Source: Sphingopyxis sp. | GTDB lineage: Bacteria > Pseudomonadota > Alphaproteobacteria > Sphingomonadales > Sphingomonadaceae | DNA length: 64,000 nucleotides | Direction: 5' to 3' | Assembly (NCBI GenBank): GCA_002733865.1 | Contig: NVXM01000008.1 | Coordinates: forward strand, 62,001 to 126,000 | In this document: positions 16,546 through 26,154 of the stretch, piece after piece | Layout of the letters: each line of letters opens with the position of its first letter | How positions within the stretch are numbered: position 1 is the first letter of the stretch | The notes under the pieces: model-generated | What the model was told of the DNA's origin: nothing | Databases searched by the model: none | The model's input: only the letters and a program-made list of their open reading frames with translations | Position numbers and translations under genes: made by a program

Positions 16546-17621
16546 ACGCAGCGCCTCAGGACGGGGCCGACAAGGCGGCAGCGCGCCGGGCGGCCCGCGC
16601 GATCGACGCGCTGCGCCGGGGCTGGCCGATCGGCGTAGAGGCCGACGAATCGCGCCTCAATCTGCTGCCGGTTGAGACCGGCGCTATCGAACAGGCCCTG
16701 CCTTCCTCCGGCAGCGTGTCGCTGCTGATTTCCGCCAGCCGGGCCGACACGCTGAAACTGCTCAACCAGCTTGCCGCTGCTGACCCCAGCCTGCCGATCC
16801 AGATCCGTCTGACCGCGCCGGTCAGCGCCGCCGAGATTATCGCCATTGTCGATCCGGTGCTCGACATGAAATATCCGATGAAAGGACCGTTTCGCAGCGA
16901 ACCCCTAAGCGATCCGGCTGCTGCCAGGGCGGCGATGGAATTGGCGCGCCATGCGGCATTGCTGCCCGCTTTCCTGATCGTCGACGAGTCCGAGGATGTC
17001 GTCGGCGCAGAGGATGTTGCAGCTTATGTCGAGTCCAGTGCGCTGACGATCAGCGCTCACGCCAAATTGCCGGTCGCAGCCAATAGCGAGGCGCATATCT
17101 ACGGCTTTCGCAGCGATGCCGATGCCACCGACCATATCGCACTGGTGGTGGGAAAGCGGGATGGCAGCACCCCGGTCGTGCGTCTGCACAGCGAATGCCT
17201 GACCGGCGATGTGCTCGGCAGCCTGAAATGCGACTGCGGCCCGCAACTCCACGCGGCGCTGCACCAGATGAGTGAAGCAACCTGGGGTGTGCTGCTCTAT
17301 CTGCGGCAGGAAGGGCGCGGTATCGGGCTGATCAACAAATTGCGCGCCTATGCGCTGCAGGATCAGGGCTTTGACACGGTCGATGCCAACCAGCGGCTGG
17401 GCTTTGCGATCGATGCGCGCGATTTCTCGATTGCCGCACGGATGCTCGACCTGCTCAACGTGCCGAAGGTGAAGTTGATGACCAACAATCCGGAAAAAGT
17501 GGAAGGATTGGAAGCATGTGGCGTGACCGTGGAAGAACGGCTGCCGGTCAAGATTGCCGCCAATCCGCACAATGAATTTTATCTGGACACCAAGCGGGAC
17601 CGGACGGGGCATCAGTTGTGA
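16542..17621 (+). CDS. ribA: GTP cyclohydrolase II with extra N-terminal domain
   Basis: A protein of about 359 residues. The C-terminal 200 residues are a complete RibA: zinc site HSECLTGDVLGSLKCDCG, catalytic RQEGRGIGLINKLRAY and GVTVEERLP. It opens GTP for riboflavin synthesis. The first 150 residues (AARAIDALRRGWPIGV and onward) look like a degraded RibB-type domain without its acidic active-site signature (my inference), as in many alphaproteobacterial RibA proteins. The start is a TTG overlapping the xthA stop by four bases. No in-frame ATG or GTG gives a better match. The frame's upstream extension is a shadow of xthA. Confidence 0.9.
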   Translation: MNAAPQDGADKAAARRAARAIDALRRGWPIGVEADESRLNLLPVETGAIEQALPSSGSVSLLISASRADTLKLLNQLAAADPSLPIQIRLTAPVSAAEIIAIVDPVLDMKYPMKGPFRSEPLSDPAAARAAMELARHAALLPAFLIVDESEDVVGAEDVAAYVESSALTISAHAKLPVAANSEAHIYGFRSDADATDHIALVVGKRDGSTPVVRLHSECLTGDVLGSLKCDCGPQLHAALHQMSEATWGVLLYLRQEGRGIGLINKLRAYALQDQGFDTVDANQRLGFAIDARDFSIAARMLDLLNVPKVKLMTNNPEKVEGLEACGVTVEERLPVKIAANPHNEFYLDTKRDRTGHQL

Positions 17622-17808
17622 CATTCTAACGCCTGCTGTGGACGGACAACGCGGGCAAGGCTGACATCAGCTGTCGCGGCATAATGGTCCAAAGGCCGCC
17701 GGTAGCGTGCCGAATAGAGCGATCAACACGGGCTGTCGGTCCTGCTCAGCAAGCCGGCTCGCCCTCTACTTTTCCTCCAATGAGCTTACCTCACCAATGC
17801 CCGCTTGG

Positions 17809-18639
17809 TCAGCCTTCTATGAAAGCCACCAGATCGGCGTTGATCGTGTCGGCGTTGACCGTCGCCATACCATGCGAGAATCCCGGATAGACCTTGAGTT
17901 CCCCTTGGCTGAGCAGGTCGATGGCAAGCCGTGCGCTGGTGTCGATCGGGACGAGTTGGTCGTCGTCTCCGTGCATGATCAGTGTGGGTACATTCATGGC
18001 CTTGAGATCATCCGTAAAGTCGGTTTCGGAAAAGGCCTTTATCCCGTCATAATGAGCCTTTGCGCCACCCGTCATGCCCTGGCGCCACCAATTGTCGATC
18101 ACGGCCGAAAGTGGCTCCACCCCGGGACGGTTGAAGCCGTAGAAGGGTCCGGCGGCGAGTTCGCGGTAGAAGCTCGCCCGATCAGCGGCGAGCGAGGCGC
18201 GAAAGCCATCGAATGTTTCCATCGGCAAGCCATCGGGATATCTCTCTGTCTTGAGCATGATCGGCGGCACCGCACCGATGAGAATCGCCTTCCGCACGCG
18301 ACCAGGCTCTGCCCGTGCCACATAACGCGCAACTTCGCCGCCTCCCGTTGAGTGGCCTATATGGACGACTTCCCGCAGATCGAGCGCTTCGACGACCGCA
18401 GCAACGTCCGCCGCATAATGATCCATGTCATGACCATCGGCCCCCTGCGAAGAGCGGCCATGGCCGCGGCGATCGTGCGCGATGACGCGATAGCCCTTGT
18501 TCACAAAGAAAAGCAGCTGTGCATCCCAATCGTCCGAGCTGAGCGGCCATCCGTGGTGGAACATGATCGACTTAGCGTCTTTTGGACCCCAGTCCTTGAA
18601 GAAGATTTCCACACTGTCACTGGTAGTTACATAAGTCAT
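17809..18639 (-). CDS. Alpha/beta hydrolase (cofactor-free haloperoxidase type)
   Basis: A 276-residue alpha/beta-hydrolase close to non-haem chloroperoxidases and arylesterases. The oxyanion motif is HHGWPLSSDDWD (28-39), the nucleophile elbow GHSTGGG has Ser97, the aspartate lies in MHGDDDQLVP and the histidine in PGFSHGM. These enzymes hydrolyse esters, and with organic acid and peroxide they can halogenate. It is the last gene of a three-gene minus-strand cassette (SnoaL-like, SDR, hydrolase), 51 bases after the SDR gene, with GGAG before the ATG. Confidence 0.88.
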   Translation of the reverse strand: MTYVTTSDSVEIFFKDWGPKDAKSIMFHHGWPLSSDDWDAQLLFFVNKGYRVIAHDRRGHGRSSQGADGHDMDHYAADVAAVVEALDLREVVHIGHSTGGGEVARYVARAEPGRVRKAILIGAVPPIMLKTERYPDGLPMETFDGFRASLAADRASFYRELAAGPFYGFNRPGVEPLSAVIDNWWRQGMTGGAKAHYDGIKAFSETDFTDDLKAMNVPTLIMHGDDDQLVPIDTSARLAIDLLSQGELKVYPGFSHGMATVNADTINADLVAFIEG

Positions 18640-18690
18640 GTTTGTTGCTCCTTTTGCACAAGTTAAATCAGGTTAAATCAGGAGTGATTT

Positions 18691-19470
18691 CTAGACTGTC
18701 GGTATGGTGCCGCCATCGATCACAAATTCGGTTCCGGTAATCGAGCCGGCGCAGTCAGAGGCAAGAAAGGCGACAAGGCTGGCTATCTCTTCCGGCTTCG
18801 ACGGCCGACCGATCGGCACGCCACCCAGCGAATCCATGATCATCTGCTTGCCCTGCTCGACGTCCACGCGATGTTCCGCAGCTAGCCGTTTGGCCAGCTC
18901 GACGGACGACTCGGTTTCGATCCATCCGGGAGAGACGCGCACCACACGGATTCCTTTGGGCGCCACTTCCTTTGACAGGCTTTTGCTGTAGGTGGAGAGA
19001 GCCGCCTTTGCCGCTGCGTAAGCTGTTGTCGCCTCCGGCAGAGGCAGTTCCCGCTGGATGGATGTGACGTGAATCACGACTCCGGAGCCGCGCGCCACCA
19101 TCTCCGGCACGAGTTCGCGATCAAGCCGGACGGCCGGCATAAGGTTCAGGTCGAGTTCCTTCGACCATTGCTGGTCGTCAAGCGCGGCATAGCCCCCGGC
19201 CGGCGCCGATGACCCGCCGAGCATGTGAACGATGATATCCACCCCGCCGAGCCGCTCTCGCACAGCGGCCGCCACCGTGGCGCAACCCTCCGCGTGAGTG
19301 AGGTCCGCCGCCACAAACTCCTTTTCGGGCATTTCGTGCGGCTTGCTACGGGCCGTGGTCAGCACGCGCGCGCCGAGCTCCTTGAACAGGGTCACAGTGG
19401 CGCTTCCGGCACCACGCGTGCCGGAAGTGACGAGAGCCCTTTTCCCCTTCAGGGTCAAAAACGGGGTCAC
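18691..19470 (-). CDS. SDR family oxidoreductase
   Basis: A 259-residue short-chain dehydrogenase/reductase. The cofactor loop is [10 protein letters not shown] (about 15-24). The usual NNAG is replaced by HMLGGSS, as in some atypical SDRs. The active site reads TSIQRE and AYAAAK. The C-terminal EFVIDGGT motif is present. It starts with GTG, overlapping the stop of the SnoaL-like gene by four bases (GTGA, 19467-19470), so the two are translationally coupled. The substrate is unknown. Confidence 0.85.
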   Translation of the reverse strand: MTPFLTLKGKRALVTSGTRGAGSATVTLFKELGARVLTTARSKPHEMPEKEFVAADLTHAEGCATVAAAVRERLGGVDIIVHMLGGSSAPAGGYAALDDQQWSKELDLNLMPAVRLDRELVPEMVARGSGVVIHVTSIQRELPLPEATTAYAAAKAALSTYSKSLSKEVAPKGIRVVRVSPGWIETESSVELAKRLAAEHRVDVEQGKQMIMDSLGGVPIGRPSKPEEIASLVAFLASDCAGSITGTEFVIDGGTIPTV

Positions 19471-19796
19471 GGCACAATCTCCAGTTCAGCGATCTTGTCC
19501 CCTTGGAGGATGAAGAAGTAGCGCAGGTCCACCGGGCTTCCGGGAAAGTTGCCGACAAGATGGCTGGAGATGACTACACGTCCGCCTTCCTCGGCAATCG
19601 CAAAAGGCTCGACCGTATAGCTATATTGGGTCGAGGCATTCGCCATCCACTGCTCGATTGCATCGCGTCCGGTATAGATATTCCCTTCATCCAAGACGAC
19701 TGCTTCCCTGGTGAAGCATTCCGCTATTGCCTTTGGATCGGCTGTCTTGTCAGCGGCAAAATATTGGGCGATCGTCTCCGGTAGTTCGATAGGCAT
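19467..19796 (-). CDS. Nuclear transport factor 2/SnoaL-like protein
   Basis: A 109-residue protein with the NTF2-like cone fold pattern: [31 protein letters not shown] and [17 protein letters not shown]. Such domains bind small hydrophobic ligands, and some are ketosteroid isomerase-like enzymes. It is the first gene of the cassette, with AAAGGA upstream of the ATG, and is divergent from the LysR gene at 19901. Its coupling to an SDR suggests a joint substrate. Confidence 0.82.
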   Translation of the reverse strand: MPIELPETIAQYFAADKTADPKAIAECFTREAVVLDEGNIYTGRDAIEQWMANASTQYSYTVEPFAIAEEGGRVVISSHLVGNFPGSPVDLRYFFILQGDKIAELEIVP

Positions 19797-19842
19797 ATTG
19801 CTGTTCCTTTCATTCGTTGTCGTACGAAACCGATTTAGCGCG

Positions 19843-19871
19843 TTGACGTCGTCCAGATAAGTAGGATAAAC
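19843..19871 (+). promoter_or_regulatory. Possible promoter of the LysR gene
   Basis: TTGACG (19843-19848), 17 bases, then ATAAAC (19866-19871), placed 29 bases before the LysR start. The -10 box is weak, so this is tentative. The 104-bp divergent gap should also hold the LysR binding site for the cassette. Confidence 0.35.
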
Positions 19872-19900
19872 CGGGATGAAGTATTACGGATTTTGGGATA

Positions 19901-20842
19901 ATGAAAAGCTATAATCTGACCGATTTCGACGCGGTGCTTGCGATAAGCCGCCGGGGTTCTTTTCGGGTGGCGGCGCTCGATCTGGGGATGTCGACAAGCG
20001 CCCTCAGCAATGCGATTGCCAAGTTGGAAGGGACATTGGGGGTGCGCCTTTTCAACCGCACGACGAGAAGTGTCGCGCTAACTGAAGCGGGGCAGAGATT
20101 CGTCGATCAGGTGACCCCTGCCCTGAAGGATATCCATCAGGCCCTCGACGCCGTACGTTCACAGCAGGCGACGCCATCAGGCACCCTGCGCATCAATACA
20201 TTTCCTACCGCCGGACGGGAAATCCTCTCGCCGCTGGTGATCGAGTTTCTGCGGCGCTTTCCCAAGGTTCATGTCGATCTGGTAACCGAGGGAAAGCTGG
20301 TCGACATCGTGGCAGATGGCTTCGATTTCGGCGTCCGGAGCGAAAATCTCGTCCCCACAGACATGATTGCAATCCCCTTGGGGCCTCCGAGGCGATACGC
20401 CGTGGTCGCTTCACCCAAGTATCTCGAAAAGCGCGAACGGCCCAACGCTCCGCCCGATCTCCTTGCCCACCCCTGCGTGCGGGCCCGGCTGCCCAATGGC
20501 GCGCTGTTTCAATGGCAGTTTGAGGCAGAGGGGCAGCCTGTCCGAGTCGACATCGACGGTCCCGTCACCCTTGACGAAGCCAGTCTGGCTCGGTTGGCAG
20601 TACTCGAGTCCGTCGGCATCGGCTTTTTCATGGAATCCGATGTGCGCAGCGACATCGAGGAGGGCCGGCTTGTGCGCCTTCTCGACGAATGGACGCCACC
20701 GCTCTCGCCTCTCTGTCTCTACTACCCGAGCCGTCGCAATCCGCCTGCGGCGTTCAAGGTTTTTGTCGACCTAGCGCGTGAACTGGCGCGTTCGTCTAGC
20801 AATCCCTGTCCGGCTACCAAGCAGATTGGGTTGCAACTGTAG
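19901..20842 (+). CDS. LysR-family transcriptional regulator
   Basis: A 313-residue LTTR. The N-terminal winged helix-turn-helix (about 1-62) includes [20 protein letters not shown] and [17 protein letters not shown] linker helix and a periplasmic-binding-protein-like effector domain (about 90-295) follow. It is divergent from the SnoaL-SDR-hydrolase cassette, the usual layout for an LTTR that controls its neighbours. The effector is unknown. The ribosome site is weak (TTTTGGGATA). Confidence 0.9.
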   Translation: MKSYNLTDFDAVLAISRRGSFRVAALDLGMSTSALSNAIAKLEGTLGVRLFNRTTRSVALTEAGQRFVDQVTPALKDIHQALDAVRSQQATPSGTLRINTFPTAGREILSPLVIEFLRRFPKVHVDLVTEGKLVDIVADGFDFGVRSENLVPTDMIAIPLGPPRRYAVVASPKYLEKRERPNAPPDLLAHPCVRARLPNGALFQWQFEAEGQPVRVDIDGPVTLDEASLARLAVLESVGIGFFMESDVRSDIEEGRLVRLLDEWTPPLSPLCLYYPSRRNPPAAFKVFVDLARELARSSSNPCPATKQIGLQL

Positions 20843-20861
20843 GAATGACTCTTCGCGCGCC

Positions 20862-21371
20862 CTAAAACGGCACGTCATCATCCAGATCGCTGTCAAAGGC
20901 GCCGCCGCCCTGACCGCCGCCCGTCTGCCCCCAGCCGCCGGAACCGCCACCTGATCCGCCACTCGACTGACCGCCGCCCCAGCCGTCGTTGGAGCCGCCA
21001 CCCTGGCCTCCGCCGCCCTGACGGCTGTCGAGCATTTCCATTTTCGCGTCAAAGCCCTGCAGCACGACATCGGTCGAATAGCGGTCGTTGCCGGACTGGT
21101 CCTGCCATTTGCGGGTTTGCAGCTTGCCTTCGAGATAGACCTTGCTGCCCTTTTTCAGATAGCGTTCGGCGACCCCGGCCAGGCCTTCGTTATAGATCGA
21201 GATATTGTGCCACTCGGTCTTTTCCTTGCGCTCGCCGGTCTGCTTGTCTTTCCAGCTTTCCGAGGTCGCAACGCTGAAATTGCAGACTTTTCCGCCATTG
21301 GCAAAGGTACGCACTTCCGGATCCTTGCCCAGATTGCCTACGATGATGACTTTGTTGATGCCGCCGGCCAT
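20862..21371 (-). CDS. ssb: Single-stranded DNA-binding protein
   Basis: A 169-residue SSB. The OB-fold (1-110) opens [20 protein letters not shown] and includes [11 protein letters not shown] glycine/glutamine-rich disordered tail follows, ending in the acidic tip DLDDDVPF that recruits repair and replication partners. The frame stays open 46 codons upstream, but homology begins at MAGGINK. It lies 47 bases after feoB on the same strand; readthrough from feoAB is possible, though an own promoter is usual. Confidence 0.96.
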   Translation of the reverse strand: MAGGINKVIIVGNLGKDPEVRTFANGGKVCNFSVATSESWKDKQTGERKEKTEWHNISIYNEGLAGVAERYLKKGSKVYLEGKLQTRKWQDQSGNDRYSTDVVLQGFDAKMEMLDSRQGGGGQGGGSNDGWGGGQSSGGSGGGSGGWGQTGGGQGGGAFDSDLDDDVPF

Positions 21372-21418
21372 TTCAAATTCCCTCAATAATATTGCATGAA
21401 TATCGATTCTTGCGGACT

Positions 21419-23278
21419 CTATAGACCGAGGGCGACGGCACTCCAATATGTAATCCCGGCTGCGGCATAGGCGAGCGCGAAAAGATACAGGACCATGAAG
21501 GTTGGCCATTTCCAGCCATTGGTTTCACGGCGCGTGACAGCGATCGTCGAGATACATTGCGGAGCAAAGACAAACCAGGCGAGGAAGGCGAGCGCGGTGG
21601 GCAGCGACCAGCTGCTTTGCAGCCGTTCGGTCAGCGATTTGGCTTCCGCCTCCTCATCCGTTGCATTGATCGCATAGGTCGTGGCCAGCGCGGCGACCGC
21701 GACTTCGCGCGCGGCCATCGCCGGGATCAGGGCAAGCGCGATATCGCGGTTGAAACCGATCGGCTTGACCACTGGCGCGATGACATTGGCGATCCGTCCG
21801 GCCACGCTATAATCGACCTGGCTCATCGTGCTGTCCTCGGGAACCTTCGGGAAGGTCAGCAGCACCCAGAGAATGACGGTAGCGGCGAAGATGATCGTGC
21901 CGGCGCGGCGCAGGAAGATCCAGGCGCGCTGCCACAGGCCGAGCAATATATCGCTGAGCCGGGGCAACTGATATTTCGGCATTTCCATCAGGAAGCCGCT
22001 GTTCGGGCCCTTGGTCACCGTACTCCGCAGCACCAGCGCGACTATCATCGCGCCGACAATGCCAAAGACATAGAGGCCGAACAGCACCAGACCCTGCAGA
22101 CCGATGCCGGGACCAACCTGGGTCGGCGGAATGAAGGCGCCGATGATGATCGCATAGACTGGCAGGCGCGCCGAACAGGTCATCAGCGGCGCCACCAATA
22201 TCGTGGTCAGCCGATCCTTCGGATCGGAAATGCTGCGCGTCGCCATGATGCCGGGAATGGCACAGGCGAAGGACGACAGGAGCGGAATGAAACTGCGCCC
22301 CGACAGGCCGACGCTGGCCATCAGCCGGTCCATGATGAAAGCAGCACGGGTCATATAGCCGCTTGCTTCCAGCAAAAGGATGAACAGAAAGAGGATCAGA
22401 ATTTGCGGCAGGAACACCACCACCGAACCGACCCCGCCGATCGCGCCCTCAATAATGAAATCGCGCACGAAGCCAGCCGGCAGATTGGCCTCGACCGCGG
22501 CGGCGACCCATTCGCTGGCGCTTTCAATCCATCCGATGGGCGCTTCCGACCAGGCAAAGACGGCCTGGAACATCACGAACAGCACGCCAAACAGAATGAC
22601 CGGACCGATAACCGGATGCAAAAACACCCGGTCGGCCCGCTCCGACCAGCGCCGGCCAGCGGTTTCGGACACAATGGCGAGATTGGCAATGCGCTTCGCC
22701 TGTTTGCTCAGGCCGTGACCGCGATCCTTCGCAACCACCGGTTCGGTCCTGCCCTGCTTTTCCTGCAGCCGGTTTTCCACCGCTACGGCCAAATCTTCAA
22801 GACCGCGGCGCCGCACCGCCACCGTCGGCACAACCGGCACACCCAAAGCTTGCGACAGTTTTTCCGGATCGAGAGTCAGGCCATCCCGCTCTGCCAGATC
22901 CATCATGTTGAGCGCCACCACAACCGGCTGGCCGAGCGCGATGACTTCCAGCGCGAAACGCAGATGATTGTCGAGATTGGCAGCATCGAGCACCAGAATG
23001 ACGGCATCGGGACGGCGCTCGCCCTTTTGCAGGCCCATGATGACGCCGCGCGTCACTTCCTCGTCGGGGCTGGTCGGATCGAGGCTGTAGCTGCCCGGCA
23101 AATCGACCAATTCAGCGGGCCGCCCGTCGGCAAAGGCAAAATGTCCGGATTTGCGCTCGACCGTCACGCCGGGATAATTGGCGATCTTCTGGCGCGCGCC
23201 GGTCAGGGCGTTGAACAGGGCACTTTTGCCCGAATTGGGGTTGCCCGCGAGGACAATGAGAGGAGCGGCTTCCGACAT
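21419..23278 (-). CDS. feoB: Ferrous iron transporter FeoB
   Basis: A 619-residue Fe2+ permease. The N-terminal G domain has G1 GNPNSGKS (12-19), G3 DLPGSYSL and G4 NMMD. The membrane part has Gate motifs with cysteine ([16 protein letters not shown] and [11 protein letters not shown]). It is shorter than the 770-residue E. coli protein, as in many alphaproteobacteria. It is preceded by feoA with a 3-base gap and works with it to import ferrous iron. Confidence 0.95.
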   Translation of the reverse strand: MSEAAPLIVLAGNPNSGKSALFNALTGARQKIANYPGVTVERKSGHFAFADGRPAELVDLPGSYSLDPTSPDEEVTRGVIMGLQKGERRPDAVILVLDAANLDNHLRFALEVIALGQPVVVALNMMDLAERDGLTLDPEKLSQALGVPVVPTVAVRRRGLEDLAVAVENRLQEKQGRTEPVVAKDRGHGLSKQAKRIANLAIVSETAGRRWSERADRVFLHPVIGPVILFGVLFVMFQAVFAWSEAPIGWIESASEWVAAAVEANLPAGFVRDFIIEGAIGGVGSVVVFLPQILILFLFILLLEASGYMTRAAFIMDRLMASVGLSGRSFIPLLSSFACAIPGIMATRSISDPKDRLTTILVAPLMTCSARLPVYAIIIGAFIPPTQVGPGIGLQGLVLFGLYVFGIVGAMIVALVLRSTVTKGPNSGFLMEMPKYQLPRLSDILLGLWQRAWIFLRRAGTIIFAATVILWVLLTFPKVPEDSTMSQVDYSVAGRIANVIAPVVKPIGFNRDIALALIPAMAAREVAVAALATTYAINATDEEAEAKSLTERLQSSWSLPTALAFLAWFVFAPQCISTIAVTRRETNGWKWPTFMVLYLFALAYAAAGITYWSAVALGL

Positions 23279-23281
23279 GAA

Positions 23282-23563
23282 TCAGGCGGGGATCGTCACC
23301 GCAATCGGGCATACTGATATGGCCCGGGCATGCGACCTGCGCACTGCGATCATCATCCGCCCCACCTTCAGGGCGATCGGGTCATTCATCCCGAACATGC
23401 CCTTGTGCAGCTTTTCAACCGAGACGCCCTGCTCGATGCCCAGCGCCCGAAGCCGCCGGCCTTCGTTATCGGAAATGGCTGCCCAGTCGATCGCGACCAC
23501 TTCGGCGCGTTGCTTGAGGGACAGCAGGTCCAGGGTTGTGGATGGTTGCATATATCTCGACAT
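23282..23563 (-). CDS. feoA: FeoA-domain protein
   Basis: A 93-residue SH3-like FeoA protein, the small cytoplasmic partner of FeoB (core: DNEGRRLRALGIEQGVSVEKL ... PIALKVGRMMIAVR, given here in part). It is the first gene of the feoAB operon. A second ATG (codon 5) is possible, but the upstream A-rich AGAGAA supports either. A palindrome resembling a Fur box lies 19-31 bases before the start. Confidence 0.9.
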   Translation of the reverse strand: MSRYMQPSTTLDLLSLKQRAEVVAIDWAAISDNEGRRLRALGIEQGVSVEKLHKGMFGMNDPIALKVGRMMIAVRRSHARAISVCPIAVTIPA

Positions 23564-23581
23564 TTGATTTCTCTAATTGCG

Positions 23582-23594
23582 ATTGATTATCAAT
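23582..23594 (-). promoter_or_regulatory. Candidate Fur box upstream of feoAB
   Basis: ATTGATTATCAAT (read on the minus strand as ATTGATAATCAAT) is a perfect 13-bp palindrome in an AT-rich stretch. It contains the GATAATCA core seen in Fur operators and lies 19 bases before the feoA start. Iron repression of feoAB through Fur is well known in other bacteria; the assignment here is by resemblance. Confidence 0.5.
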
Positions 23595-23682
23595 ATTGAT
23601 TAGATTTGGCGAGTCTTTTCGTGAGATTGTGTCGCGCTCGTGCGCATCAGGTCACGGCCAGGGATCGCACGATGTTATTCGG

Positions 23683-24348
23683 TCAGGCTCCCCGGTAGCG
23701 CATCCGGCCGACGAAGCGCGCCAGACTGAACCGGTCGCCGCCGCGCCTCGTGACCTTGGCCTTGACCTTCTCGAACTGCATAATATTCTCGATCCGGCGA
23801 TCCAGAAATGCGCGCGTGTCGGCAAAATCTTCGCTTTCATCATCGAGAAAAACGCTAATCGTACTGCCATAGATACCGGCAAGCAGGGTGCGCTTGGTAT
23901 AATGATTATAGTCGGTCGCGGTATCACCGGCGACCCGCCAGATGCGGTCCGCTGTCCGCCAGCCCATTTTCGCCGCCCGGCGCAAATGCGGCGGTGCCGC
24001 CAGGATCGCGACCGCCCGCCGCAGCCCTTCCCGGTCAGCCGCCACGGCTTCCAGTCGCGCTTCGACCAGTGACTTAATCCGCTGCCTTACCTTCATCGCA
24101 GCCAGTTCATCGGCGCTATATTTATCCGCCATCTTCACATCAACGGCCTGAAACCAGGCGTCGATCATGTCTACCGGCCCTTCATTGAAAGCGAGCCTGG
24201 CGAGGTCGGGATCGATATTGTTGAGGTCAGCGGCGGCCAGCACCGCTTCCTCGTTCCAGCCGTCAAACGCCGCCTGCGTCGCCAGTTCGGGCGCGAGAAA
24301 GGCGCGAACCTCATCCAGTGTCGGATCTTCGGGCAGCGCAACGGTCAT
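23683..24348 (-). CDS. COQ9 family protein (ubiquinone biosynthesis)
   Basis: A protein of about 221 residues of the COQ9 family (TetR-like helical fold; core ATDYNHYTKRTLLAGIYGST). COQ9 binds lipid and presents quinone intermediates to the hydroxylase COQ7 in ubiquinone synthesis. ATG 24348 has AAAGGA six bases upstream, which favours it over ATG 24354. The ubiquinone FAD hydroxylase at 11039 belongs to the same pathway. It reads toward feoA but is separated from it by the Fur-like site. Confidence 0.88.
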   Translation of the reverse strand: MTVALPEDPTLDEVRAFLAPELATQAAFDGWNEEAVLAAADLNNIDPDLARLAFNEGPVDMIDAWFQAVDVKMADKYSADELAAMKVRQRIKSLVEARLEAVAADREGLRRAVAILAAPPHLRRAAKMGWRTADRIWRVAGDTATDYNHYTKRTLLAGIYGSTISVFLDDESEDFADTRAFLDRRIENIMQFEKVKAKVTRRGGDRFSLARFVGRMRYRGA

Positions 24349-24478
24349 GGACATTCCTTTGAAATCAGAGCTATCGATATAGACAGAAATTGCTTGGTTT
24401 CAAACCATTGCATTTAACGGTGCCCCATCTTAGCTAACCAGTTAACAATTCATGCCTCCAGTTTCAGGGAATTCCATC

Positions 24479-25579
24479 TTGTCCACATTATTTGATCCGA
24501 TCACCGTTGGCGCTATCGAGGCCCCGAACCGCATGTTCATGGCACCGCTGACGCGCTGCCGCTCAACCAAGGAACATGTGCCAACGCCGATCATGGGCGA
24601 ATATTATGCGCAGCGTTCCGGCGCTGGACTGATCATTTCCGAAGCGACCGGCATCAGCCAGCAAGGCATGGGCACGCCCTTTGCACCCGGCATCTGGAAC
24701 GATGCCCAGACCGAAGCCTGGAAACCGGTGATCGAACAGGTCCATCAGGCCGGTGGCCGGATCATCTGCCAGCTGTGGCACATGGGCCGGATCGTCCACC
24801 CCGATTTCCTGAATGGCGAGAAGCCTGTGTCGGCTTCGGCAACCACCGCTCCGGGCAGCGTGCGCACCTATGAGGGCAAGCGCGATTATGTTGAAGCGCG
24901 GCCGCTGGAAATCAGCGAAATTCCCGGGCTTCTCGATGATTATCAAAACGCCGCAGAAAATGCCAAAAAGGCCGGCTTCGACGGCGTCCAGCTACACGCT
25001 GCCAATGGCTATCTGATCGACCAGTTCATTCGCTCCGGCACCAACCTGCGTACCGACGAATATGGCGGGTCGGCGGAAAATCGTGTGCGCCTGCTCGGCG
25101 AAGTGACTCAACGGCTGGTCGATGTCTGGGGCGGTGATCGCGTCGCGGTCCGCCTGTCCCCCAATGGCGATTCCCAGGGCGCGGATGACGCGACTCCGGT
25201 TGAAACCTTTACAACGGCGGCGAAACTGCTCGACAAGATCGGTATCGCCTTTCTCGAACTGCGCGAACCGCCTCCACACGGTACTTATGGCAATACCGAC
25301 GTGCCGGCCGTCAGTCCCGATATCCGGCCGGTGTTCAACGGCCCGCTCGTGCTCAACAGCGATTATTTTTATGACAATGCGACAGAGGCACTGGCCGAAG
25401 ACAAGGCGGATGCCATCAGCTTTGGCCGGACCTTCATGACCAATCCGGATCTGCCGGAACGCTTCAAGACTGGCGCCGAGCTCAACTCGATCGACTTCAC
25501 TCCAACCTGGTACAGCCAGGGACCGGAAGGCTATACGGATTATCCGACGATGGAGCAGACGGAAGAAGCGACCGCCTGA
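24479..25579 (+). CDS. Alkene reductase, old yellow enzyme family
   Basis: An FMN-dependent ene-reductase of about 366 residues (NemA/OYE). It has PLTRCRS near the N-terminus, QLWHMGRI, the HAANGYLIDQF active-site segment (His and Asn that bind the carbonyl), RTDEYGGS and SFGRTFMTNPDLP. It reduces activated alkenes with NADPH. The TTG at 24479 is preceded by AGGGA eight bases upstream and starts directly at the conserved STLFDPI. An in-frame ATG at 24452 adds nine residues but has no ribosome site. It is divergent from the COQ9 gene. Confidence 0.92.
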   Translation: MSTLFDPITVGAIEAPNRMFMAPLTRCRSTKEHVPTPIMGEYYAQRSGAGLIISEATGISQQGMGTPFAPGIWNDAQTEAWKPVIEQVHQAGGRIICQLWHMGRIVHPDFLNGEKPVSASATTAPGSVRTYEGKRDYVEARPLEISEIPGLLDDYQNAAENAKKAGFDGVQLHAANGYLIDQFIRSGTNLRTDEYGGSAENRVRLLGEVTQRLVDVWGGDRVAVRLSPNGDSQGADDATPVETFTTAAKLLDKIGIAFLELREPPPHGTYGNTDVPAVSPDIRPVFNGPLVLNSDYFYDNATEALAEDKADAISFGRTFMTNPDLPERFKTGAELNSIDFTPTWYSQGPEGYTDYPTMEQTEEATA

Positions 25580-25594
25580 ACGAATCGCGCCTGC

Positions 25595-26050
25595 TTAAAA
25601 GGCGCTTTGCAGGCGGAGGAACATGTCCTGCACCACGGTTACGGGCGATGGTTCCTCATTCATGCGGCGGGAAAGACGCTGGAGGCGCTGGTACAGATCC
25701 TGGCTGGCCGCAATGATCTCCTGCGCCTCTGCGGGAAACCGCGCGATCATCAACGGATCCGAAGCCGGTGTCTCGCCGAGCGCACGGTCACGATTCCAGG
25801 CTTCGCCGTCGGTTAGCTCACCGCTGTGCAGCGCTTTCTGATTCAGCAGCCATGCGATGCAATGCATCAACCTGGTGGTCACCTTTAGCGACTCACAGGA
25901 AAAAGACACCGCAAGCAGATTGGCCGGATCACATTCTTCGTTGAATCGCCCGGATTCAAAATAAGAGCGTGCCTCATCCGCGAGCAGCATCGCTTCGAGA
26001 TAAAGTGAGTCCAACACTTTTGGTGTCAGCAAGAAATTACGGTGTGCCAT
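25595..26050 (-). CDS. rcdA: RcdA (DUF1465), CtrA proteolysis adaptor
   Basis: A 151-residue all-helical protein of the DUF1465 family. Family knowledge from Caulobacter: RcdA joins CpdR and PopA to deliver the cell-cycle regulator CtrA to the ClpXP protease. The N-terminal LDSLYLEAMLLADEARSYF and the central FSCESLKVTTRLMHCIAWLL helices are typical. It ends 15 bases from the convergent alkene reductase. A near-consensus CtrA box lies about 105 bases upstream of its start. Confidence 0.82.
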   Translation of the reverse strand: MAHRNFLLTPKVLDSLYLEAMLLADEARSYFESGRFNEECDPANLLAVSFSCESLKVTTRLMHCIAWLLNQKALHSGELTDGEAWNRDRALGETPASDPLMIARFPAEAQEIIAASQDLYQRLQRLSRRMNEEPSPVTVVQDMFLRLQSAF

Positions 26051-26154
26051 GGACGCTCCGTAGCAAAATATTGGCGCCAGTTAACAGCTATTTTTGGATG
26101 ATATTAAACGCGGAAACCGCAATGTTTCATACTGATACGCAGGCTTGCCTGGGG

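Noticed and set aside
17622..17808. A small gene or RNA between ribA and the hydrolase
   Set aside because: No ribosome site with a sensible frame and no stable fold was seen; it is probably a plain intergenic region.
21557..23317. 586-residue plus-strand frame opposite feoB
   Set aside because: It mirrors feoB codon by codon; sequence is rich in His, Arg and Gln as expected for an antisense frame.
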